Shown piece by piece: positions 47,501 to 64,000 of a stretch of DNA of 64,000 bases. Within the stretch, counting starts at the first letter, position 1; each line of letters begins with the position of its first letter. Source of the stretch: Neoarius graeffei. Lineage: Eukaryota; Chordata; Actinopteri; Siluriformes; Ariidae. The stretch lies in NCBI RefSeq assembly GCF_027579695.1, contig NC_083590.1, positions 20,014,610 through 20,078,609 of the forward strand, in the 5' to 3' direction. The position numbers and the translations under genes were made by a program. The notes beneath the pieces are model-generated. The model searched no databases. It was not told where the DNA came from and worked only from the letters and a program-made list of their open reading frames with translations.

Positions 47501-48825
47501 TTCTGATTTGTCAAACTTGCCAAGCAAACTCTTTACAAGACCCTTATTGGGGCGCTTGCCATGGTCGACAACGCACGAAATTTGGCTCCTTTTTCTTAGA
47601 CTGCCACCGCTACTGAGAACCAGAAGCCCAGATCCAGGCGGGCCTCAGGGCCTCTATAGCGCCCCCTAACTCGTTGTGATTTTGGCCTCCCGCATTAAGG
47701 TGCCTGGTTGCCATGGAGTTTGTAGTAGTGGCATGCCATTTGGTACGCATATGTATCTCACTAAGCCGGACAAAAATGTCATGCCAATGCATTAGCCACG
47801 CCCAACAGGAAGTGAGGTAATTTCACTTTGGTGCGAAATGCATGGCCACGAAGACGGCGCAACTCCTCCTAGACCGTTCAAAGGAATGTCACCAAAATTG
47901 ATACACATCATCTACAGACATGGCTGACAAAAGTTACTAAATAGGTTTCACGTAGCATAAACCGTTCAGAAGTTATACGTCAATCAATTTTCAATGCAAC
48001 ATTTTACATGCTTAAAAATTCATAACAAATCTTCTACTTGCTCAAAACTGCTCATACTTCACACGCAGATCACTCATTGGGCTTCTGACATCTTACCCAC
48101 TTTCTGTGATATTTCGCCACTGGGGGCGCTATTTTTGGGCAAAAATTCCAGTCTTTCCTCAAATTTGGTCAAACTTCACGGCCACCCTCTTCCTACCTCC
48201 CATGTCATGTATACCACATTTTGGGAATTTTCGTCCATGGGGGGCGCTGTTTTTGGCCGACGCAGTTGCTCCAAAATGGGTTTTTGGTAAATAATTCCAT
48301 AATGCTTTTCCTTCACACCACTACCTTGTGATAGTGCGTTGCTGTTGTAGACACTTATTTTTCCAACTCATAATCGCTCATGTACAGCATAGCGCCACCT
48401 ACTGACATGGGAAAAACCAAAAATTTTATTCTTCAAAAATCTATATCTCATCTTCTATTTACTCAATTGTCATCAAACTTCATACGCAAACTCTTCATAG
48501 CTCACCTGACATGTACGCCTAATTTTGTGCACTTTCGCCCCTGGGGGTGCTGGTTATGGCAGAAATGATATTGCAGCTTCTGATTTGTCAAACTTGGCAA
48601 GCAAACTCTTTACAAGACCCTTATTAGGGCGCTATTATTATTAGGGCCCGAGCACCGTACAGTGCGAGACCCTATCGTTGCCATGTGTCCAATTCTGTTC
48701 TTTGTCGCCATTGCGGGAGTTATGTCTCTTGCCGAAGAAGCTGTGGAAGGTATTTCGCGGGGACGCATGCCCCCGCCCCCCTTGGCCGCTGGCGTGAGGG
48801 CCCGTCGAGGCCGCTTGCGGCTTTA

Positions 48826-48867
<42 letters not shown>
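41564..48867 (+). repeat. Left arm of a 12.6-kb inverted repeat: header plus about 1,077-bp tandem monomers
   Basis: Begins with the hairpin header at 41564 and holds monomers recurring every 1,077 bp (landmark GTACAGCATAGCGCCACCTA at 44634, 45711, 47304, 48381). Relative to the right arm it has 2,133 extra bp from two tandem duplications: 42374-42975 repeated at 42976-43577, and a restart of the unit at 43723. A related element with its own header begins at 46144. Each monomer carries several GGGGGCGCT-type motifs. No protein family is recognisable. Confidence 0.9.
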
Positions 48868-48915
<48 letters not shown>

Positions 48916-48980
48916 ATCATCACACTGTTCCTATGATTGGCTCTGGGTATACCTCAATCCTGACCAGGAGAAAGAAGTGA
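48868..48980. repeat. Palindrome spacer with (TTAG)n
   Basis: About twelve TTAG repeats followed by roughly 65 bp of unique sequence, between the diverging arms. The symmetry axis is near 48918. Confidence 0.9.
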
Positions 48981-51900
48981 CATAATAATAATAATAATAA
49001 TAATAATAATTAAAGCCGCAAGCGGCCTCGACGGGCCCTCACGCCAGCGGCCAAGGGGGGCGGGGGCATGCGTCCCCGCGAAATACCTTCCACAGCTTCT
49101 TCGGCAAGAGACATAACTCCCGCAATGGCGACAAAGAACAGAATTGGACACATGGCAACGATAGGGTCTCGCACTGTACGGTGCTCGGGCCCTAATAATA
49201 ATAGCGCCCTAATAAGGGTCTTGTAAAGAGTTTGCTTGCCAAGTTTGACAAATCAGAAGCTGCAATATCATTTCTGCCATAACCAGCACCCCCAGGGGCG
49301 AAAGTGCACAAAATTAGGCGTACATGTCAGGTGAGCTATGAAGAGTTTGCGTATGAAGTTTGATGACAATTGAGTAAATAGAAGATGAGATATAGATTTT
49401 TGAAGAATAAAATTTTTGGTTTTTCCCATGTCAGTAGGTGGCGCTATGCTGTACATGAGCGATTATGAGTTGGAAAAATAAGTGTCTACAACAGCAACGC
49501 ACTATCACAAGGTAGTGGTGTGAAGGAAAAGCATTATGGAATTATTTACCAAAAACCCATTTTGGAGCAACTGCGTCGGCCAAAAACAGCGCCCCCCATG
49601 GACGAAAATTCCCAAAATGTGGTATACATGACATGGGAGGTAGGAAGAGGGTGGCCGTGAAGTTTGACCAAATTTGAGGAAAGACTGGAATTTTTGCCCA
49701 AAAATAGCGCCCCCAGTGGCGAAATATCACAGAAAGTGGGTAAGATGTCAGAAGCCCAATGAGTGATTTGCGTGTGAAGTATGAGCAGTTTTGAGCAAGT
49801 AGAAGATTTGTTATGAATTTTTAAGCATGTAAAATGTTGCATTGAAAATTGATTGACGTATAACTTCTGAACGGTTTATGCTACGTGAAACCTATTTAGT
49901 AACTTTTGTCAGCCATGTCTGTAGATGATGTGTATCAATTTTGGTGACATTCCTTTGAACGGTCTAGGAGGAGTTGCGCCGTCTTCGTGGCCATGCATTT
50001 CGCACCAAAGTGAAATTACCTCACTTCCTGTTGGGCGTGGCTAATGCATTGGCATGACATTTTTGTCCGGCTTAGTGAGATACATATGCGTACCAAATGG
50101 CATGCCACTACTACAAACTCCATGGCAACCAGGCACCTTAATGCGGGAGGCCAAAATCACAACGAGTTAGGGGGCGCTATAGAGGCCCTGAGGCCCGCCT
50201 GGATCTGGGCTTCTGGTTCTCAGTAGCGGTGGCAGTCTAAGAAAAAGGAGCCAAATTTCGTGCGTTGTCGACCATGGCAAGCGCCCCAATAAGGGTCTTG
50301 TAAAGAGTTTGCTTGGCAAGTTTGACAAATCAGAAGCTGCAATATCATTTTTGCCATAACCAGCACCCCCAGGGGCCAAAGTGCACAAAATTTGGCGTAG
50401 ACGTCAGGTGAGCTATGAAGAGTTTGCGTATGAAGTTTGATGACAATTGAGTAAATAGAAGATGAGATATAGATTTTTGAAGAATAAATTTTTTGGTTTT
50501 TCCCATGTCAGTAGGTGGCGCTATGCTGTACATGAGCGATTATGAGTTGGAAAAATAAGTGTCTACAACAGCAACGTACTATCACAAGGAAGTGGTGTGA
50601 AGGAAAAGCATTATGGAATTATTTACCAAAAACCCGTTTTGGAGCAATTTCGTCGGCCAAAAACAGCGCCCCCCATGGACGAAAATTTCCAAAACGTGGT
50701 ATACATGACATGGGAGGTAGTAAGAGGGTGGCCGTGAAGTTTGACCAAAATTGAGGAAAGATTGGAATTTTTGCCCAGAAATAGCGCCCCCAGTGGCGAA
50801 ATATCACAGAAATTGGGTAACATGTCAGAAGCCCAATGAGTGATTTGCGTGTGAAGTATGAGCAGTTTTGAGCAATCAGAAGATTTGTTATGAATTTTTA
50901 AGCATGTAAAATTTTGCATCGAAAATTGATTGACGTATAACTTCTGAACGGTTAATCCTACGTGAAACATATTTAGTAACTTTTGTCAGCCATGTCTGTA
51001 GATGATGTGTATCAATTTTGGTGACATTCCTATGAACGGTCTAGGAGGAGTTGCGCCGTCTTCGTGGCCATGCATTTCGCACAAAAGTGAAATTACCTCA
51101 CTTCCTGTTGGGCGTGGCTAATGCATTGGCATTACATTTTTGTCCGGCTTAGTGAGATACATATGCGTACCAAATTGCATGCCACTACTACAAACTATAT
51201 GGCAACCAGGCACCTTAATGCGGGAGGCCAAAATCACAACGACTCAGGGGGCGCTATGGAGGCCCTGAGCCCCGGCCAAGTTTGGGCTTCTGGTTCTGAG
51301 TAGCGGTGGCAATTCTCGGAACTGGTGCCAAATTTCGTGCGTTTTCGCCCATGGCAAGCGCCCCGAAAATGGCCCAACAGCGGAGAAAAATAAAGAAGAA
51401 GAAGAAGACGGAAGAAGAAGAAGAAGACGGAAGAATAATTAAAGCCGCAAGCGGCCTCGACGGGCCCTCGCGCCAGCGGCCAAGGGGGGCGGGGGCATGC
51501 GTCCCCACGAAATACCTTCCACAGCTTCTTCGGCAAGAGACATTACTCCCACAATGGCGACAGAGCACAGAATTGGACACATGGCAACAATAGGGTCTCG
51601 CACTGTACGGTGCTCGGGGCCTAATAATAATAATAATAATAATAATCCTTTAAAAAACAATAGGGTCTCGCACTGAACGGTGCTCGGGCCCTAATAATAA
51701 TAACTAGAAACTATATGCCAAGCAGGCACCTTAATGCGAGAGGCAAAAATCACAACACGTTAGGGGGTGCTATAGAGGCCCTGAGGCCCGCCTGGATCTG
51801 GGCTTCTGGTTCTCAGAAGCGGTGGCAGTCTAAGAAAAAGGAGCCAAATTTCGGGCGTTGTCGACCCTGGCAAGCGCCCCAATAAGGGTCTTGTAAAGAG

Positions 51901-54145
51901 TTTGCTTGCCAAGTTTGACAAATCATAAGCTGCAATATCATTTCTGCCATAACCAGCAGCCCCAGGGGCGAAAGTGCACAAAATTTGGCGTACATGTCAG
52001 GTGAGCTATGAAGAGTTTGCGTATGAAGTTTGATGACAATTGAGTAAATAGAAGATGAGATATAGATTTTTGAAGAATAAATTTTTTGGTTTTTCCCATG
52101 TCAGTAGGTGGCGCTATGCTGTACATGAGCGATTATGAGTTGGAGAAATAAGTGTCTACAACAGCAATGCACTATCACAAGGTAGTGGTGTGAAGGAAAA
52201 GCATTATGGAATTATTTACCAAAAACCCGTTTTGGAGCAATTGCGTCGGCCAAAAACAGCGCCCCCCATGGACGAAAATTCCCAAAATGTGGTATACATG
52301 ACATGGGAGGTAGTAAGAGGGTGGCCGTGAAGTTTGACCAAATTTGAGGAAAGATTGGATTTTTTGCCAAAAATAGCGCCCCCAGTGGCGAAATATCACA
52401 GAAATTGGGTAACATGTCAGAAGCCCAATGAGTGATTTGCTTGTGAAGTATGAGCAGTTTTGAGCAATTAGAAGATTTGTTATGAATTTTTAAGCATGTA
52501 AAATTTTGCATTGAAAATTGATTGACGTATAACTTCTGAACGGTTTATGCTACGTGAAACGTATTTAGTAACTTTTGTCAGCCATGTCTGTAGATGATGT
52601 GTATCAATTTTGGTGACATTCCTATGAATGGTCTAGGAGGAGTTGCGCCGTCTTCGAGGCCATGCATTTCGCACAAAAGTGAAATTACCTCACTTCCTGT
52701 TGGGCGTGGCTAATGCATTGGCATTACATTTTTGTCCGGATTAGTGAGATACATATGCGTACCAAATGGCATGCCACTACTACAAACTACATGGCAACCA
52801 GGCACCTTAATGCGGGAGGCCAAAATCACAACGAGTTAGGGGGCGCTATAGAGGCCCTGAGGCCCGCCTGGATCTGGGCTTCTGGTTCTCAGTAGCGGTG
52901 GCAGTCTAAGAAAAAGGAGCCAAATTTCGTGCGTAGTCGACCATGGCAAGCGCCCCAATAAGTGTCTTGTAAAGAGTTTGCTTGCCAAGTTTGACAAATC
53001 AGAAGCTGCAATATCATTTCTGCCATAACCAGCACCCCCAGGGGCGAAAGTGCACAAAATTTGGCGTACATGTCAGGTGAGCTATGAAGAGTTTGCGTAT
53101 GAAGTTTGATGACAATTGAGTAAATAGAAGATGAGATATAGATTTTTGAAGAATAAATTTTTTGGTTTTTCCCATGTCAGTAGGTGGCGCTATGCTGTAC
53201 ATGAGCGATTACGAGTTGGAAAAATAAGTGTCTACAACAGCAACGCACTATCACAAGGTAGTGGTGTGAAGGAAAAGCATTATGGAATTATTTACCAAAA
53301 ACCCGTTTTGGAGCAATTGCGTCGGCCAAAAACAGCGCCCCCCATGGACGAAAATTCCCAAAATGTGGTATACATGACATGGGAGGTAGTAAGAGGGTGG
53401 CCGTGAAGTTTGACCAAATTTGAGGAAAGATTGGATTTTTTGCCCAAAAATAGCGCCCCCAGTGGCGAAATATCACAGAAATTGGGTAACATGTCAGAAG
53501 CCCAATGAGTGATTTGCCTGTGAAGTATGAGCAGTTTTGAGCAATTAGAAGATTTGTTATGAATTTTTTAGCATGTAAAATTTTGAAGTGAAAATTGATT
53601 GACGTATAACTTCTGAACGGTTTATGCTACATGAAACGTATTTAGTAACTTTTGTCAGCCATGTCTGTAGATGATGTGTATCAATTTTGGTGACATTCCT
53701 ATGAACGGTCTAGGAGGAGTTGCGCCGTCTTCGAGGCCATGCATTTCGCACAAAAGTGAAATTACCTCACTTCCTGTTGGGCGTGGCTAATGCATTGGCA
53801 TTACATTTTTGTCCGGCTTAGTGAGATACATATGCGTACCAAATGGCATGCCACCACTACAAACTACATGGCAACCAGGCACCTTAATGCGGGAGACCAA
53901 AATCACAACGACTTAGGGGGCGCTATAGAGGCCCTGAGCCCCGGCCAAGTTTGGGCTTTTGGTTCTGAGTAGCGGTGGCAATTCTCGGAACTGGCGCCAA
54001 ATTTCGTGCGTTTTCGCCCATGGCAAGCGCCCCGAAAATGGCCCAACAGCGGAGAAAAATAAAGAAGAAGACGGAAGAATAATAATAGTGAACTCTTACA
54101 AGAACAATAGGGCCTTCGCCCTATAGGGCTCGGGCCCTAATAATA
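48981..54145 (-). repeat. Right arm of the inverted repeat
   Basis: Reverse complement of 43723-48867 plus the header of 41564. Paired positions sum to about 97835-97836 (for example 46256 with 51580). Private variants of individual monomers are shared between arms. One difference is a missing base in a G/C run near 52367; the ATT tract next to the spacer also differs in length. Confidence 0.92.
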
Positions 54146-54202
54146 GTGAACTCTTACAAGAACAATAGGGCCTTCGCCCATAGGGCTCGGGCCCTAATAA
54201 TA
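54146..54202. repeat. Extra copy of the palindrome header
   Basis: A 57-bp tandem copy of the end sequence (GAACTCTTACAAGAACAATA, then GGGCTCGGGCCC) with one base missing, outside the right arm. Confidence 0.85.
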
Positions 54203-54929
54203 GAGATGGCACTGATGCATCAGTATCAGCATTGGACTGATGCCAGCAAAAATGGTGGCTCAGATCTCAGAGGGAACGTTCGATACTGGATTCTGTATCA
54301 GTAGTAAAGATTGGAACTGGATTTGGAAAATAAATGGATATTTGGAAAACTTGACTGGTTTTACTTTTGTTATGATTGATCTTATTATATTTATATTTTA
54401 TTCTTTGTTATCTTTATTATATTTACAGTGTGAGTAATTTTGTGTGAAAGAGTTTAGCTTAGTAGTTTTTTATTTTAAAGAAAACAATATCAGGTGGGTA
54501 TTGTTTCATTTTCAGGATCAGGTTTGGAAAAGAGAAAAAATGGTATCATGCTATCATAAAGTAGTGATAATAAATTTTATAAAATCGATTTATATTTGAT
54601 ATCAAAGTTAGTAATTTTAGATGCTTATTCATATTTTTAAGGGATTAGACCAATTTTTAATTACTGATTAGCTATGAACTACAAGAGGAATAAGAATGAT
54701 CCATTTTGGTTTTATTTTTAATTGTGTAAATAAGTCTTTTCAGGCCACATTTTGTGAAATAAAGTGATTATATTGTTTTAAAATAAAAATAATTAAAAAT
54801 AAATTGGCTGCAGTTATGTCAGACTATATTTAACAGACTACTGTATCAAGACTGAATCATTTTCATGCGTATTAAAGAAAATGAAAGTGAATAAAACGCC
54901 GGTCACAGGAACACGCCTTTAATCACCCA
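54203..54929. other. AT-rich intergenic stretch
   Basis: Starts with a segment rich in GATGCATCAGTATCAG phrases, perhaps an element remnant; otherwise nothing recognisable. Confidence 0.35.
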
Positions 54930-56257
54930 GATCAGAGAGTTTTCTTTTATGGATTTATTTCACATTTAATAAACATCACAGTTAAATATTTAACAATTCT
55001 AAAAATTCAAAATCAGCAATTATGGTACAGAATGCCATGTAAAATAAATATACATGAAAATGTATCAAATAAATGTTAAACTTCCAAATATGGAAGAAAA
55101 TAAACTTGTGTTATGTTTCTACAGAAGGTTAAGATTAAGATTGGTCGAACAGTACAAACAAATGCACCTTTTCCCATTTATAAAACTGACCGGCCTGACA
55201 AACTTCACGGCCATTTTTATCATCTAATCACTTGTTGTTCAGTGGAAAGTCATTTCACTGCACAGTAGGAACGTTTTATAAGGAAGAGCAATGTGCGGCA
55301 AAAAAAAAACTCCAAAAAACCCACACAGATCAGTGTGTAAAATATTGAAAACAGGTAATGTTTGTTTGTGCATCGAAAGATTGGAGGTTCTTTCAACGCT
55401 TGACCTAGAACAGAGTGAGGATACCTTTTTTTTTCAATTTTATCTTATTCCTGATATTAAAATAAAGCCAATTTTCTGGTTTATGGCTATTTATATGAAC
55501 AAGCAAACTGCATAAGCACACACAGTATAAAAGTGCTCAAAACATGAAGGAAGTCTTTGTAAGACATGAGATTCAAGATATCTACTGAATAGCAGCTAAG
55601 AGATTTCAGAGATGGATGAAATCAGCTACTCTGAGAGAAAACACCACCGAGTAAACCGTGGAGTTATCAGAATTTGGAAATGTTCCTTTGTACAGTAGGC
55701 GTTTGTGTTATACGGTACGTATAAATATGTCTGATTCAAAAAAAAAATCTCTCGCTATCAGATGTGAACAGATTCAGTCTGTTTTTTTCCCTCCTCATGT
55801 GCAATAATGCATTAATTAAAGTACCATGTATATATATGTATATTTCAACTTCCTGTCTGCAAAGTTTGATCGTATGCAAATCTGAAAGGCATCAAGTTCA
55901 CTGCCGTGAGTTTTATCCAAAGCTCGGCCATTAGATTATCGATCATGAGCTCTTTAAAACATCCAGGCACTTCTGAACCTCCCCGATATGGAATATCCTC
56001 GTCCAGACACTTGGCACACTTTCTGCGTCTGCTCTTGCTTTGTGCGTCGAGTCCACTTTTACGAAGACGTGACTCTGAGGTCCAGAAACCTCACGTGGAC
56101 GATCAGAGACGTGTAGTGAGTCGGTCCTTCATAGTAAACTGCATCATGGCCCCTTGTGTGTGTGTGTGTGTGTGTGTGTGTGCCGAGCATGGATCTTTTG
56201 TTGCAGGGTTTTGGTCTGGAATGTGGAGATTCTAGGAGACTGGAGGAGAGAGAGAGA
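54930..56257 (-). other. Probable 3' UTR of the SGK-type kinase gene
   Basis: AT-rich sequence after the kinase stop, with a (TG)n run at 56155-56181 and TTTATT (AATAAA on the minus strand) at 54954-54959 as a poly(A) candidate. A roughly 1.3-kb UTR would be similar to SGK1 mRNAs. No other gene is visible here. Confidence 0.4.
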
Positions 56258-62543
<6,286 letters not shown>

Positions 62544-62699
62544 TTTAGCGACCGAGCGGCGCGGCAGTAACCGGGAGGTGGAATAAATCCGAGCGGAGAG
62601 TGGAATGAAAAAACCGGATGAGCAGCAGACGAACGCGCGCGCACACACCCCCACAGACAGACACCCACAGACACGCGCGCGCACACCCTGATCCCCGAT

Positions 62700-62832
62700 C
62701 CTGGGTGTCCCACTAGTGTCTCCTGCTCGCGCTCTGCTGCTTTTATACCGAGCACGTGGGGCAGTTTGACAGGGAGGCGCGGCGACTACGTCACTCTCGT
62801 AACCAAGGCAACCGTGGAACCGTGACGTCGCG
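62700..62832 (-). promoter_or_regulatory. Promoter of the SGK-type kinase gene
   Basis: On the minus strand TATAAAAG (62740-62747) would place transcription start near 62715, about 170 nt before the ATG. Upstream lie an E-box CACGTG (62753-62758), CRE-like GTGACGTA (62788-62795) and TGACGTCG near 62823, and an RFX X-box-like GTAACC-AA-GGCAAC (62799-62812). TATA and CRE elements fit an inducible immediate-early-type gene. The motifs are read directly; their use is inferred. Confidence 0.6.
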
Positions 62833-62882
62833 GGAAATCTCACTTTTAGAGCGCGAGGATGCGCTCACAGTGTCTGTGGGAT

Positions 62883-64000
<1,118 letters not shown>

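Noticed and set aside
41730-53972. Many repeated 60-115-codon frames (for example starting MHWHYIF or MYSIAPPTD)
   Set aside because: They recur because the monomers are nearly identical. They overlap in several frames and resemble no protein family.

Overview
The window looks like a nuclear chromosome segment from a teleost fish. It is AT-rich and intron-rich, full of Tc1-like, hAT, L2-like and SINE copies and microsatellites, and carries three vertebrate genes with GT-AG introns. The repeat repertoire (a tRNA-derived SINE with a long conserved body, and an L2-like LINE whose 3' end also occurs alone) resembles that of catfishes, but I cannot fix the species from sequence alone.

Three protein genes are supported by joining exons by hand. 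xkr8 (+, last two coding exons, 4356-5441) encodes an apoptotic phospholipid scramblase; its first exon lies left of the window. eya3 (-, 17 coding exons between 29312 and 11838, with a probable non-coding first exon and promoter near 39929-40015) encodes an Eyes-absent phosphatase and transcription cofactor; the joined exons give an uninterrupted 554-residue frame. An SGK-type AGC kinase (-, 13 coding exons, 62543-56258) gives an uninterrupted 430-residue frame. xkr8 and eya3 converge, and the kinase lies upstream of eya3 on the same strand. From memory of the human map, XKR-EYA-SGK genes are linked in several paralogous regions, so this block looks like an old vertebrate paralogon in which the EYA3 copy kept its SGK partner.

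Region by region: 1-4350 is a stack of nested DNA transposons in the xkr8 intron; 4356-5441 xkr8; 5442-11837 interspersed repeats and the probable eya3 3' UTR; 11838-39929 eya3 with introns full of elements, including two 170-bp satellite blocks (12.2 kb, 20.6-22.3 kb), a GC-rich minisatellite (27.5-28.3 kb), three hAT elements proven by 8-bp target duplications, and an L2-like LINE with ORF1 and reverse-transcriptase remains; 40-41.5 kb ATT microsatellites and SINEs; 41.56-54.2 kb a very large inverted repeat made of about 1,077-bp tandem monomers, resembling a foldback element; 54.2-56.2 kb the probable kinase 3' UTR; 56.2-62.8 kb the SGK-type gene and its TATA-containing promoter; 62.88-64 kb a dense CT/CA/TCTG microsatellite running off the window.

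The genes do not form an operon-like unit. The most unusual structure is the 12.6-kb foldback-like palindrome between eya3 and the kinase gene. Several eya3 splice donors abut repeats or are non-canonical.
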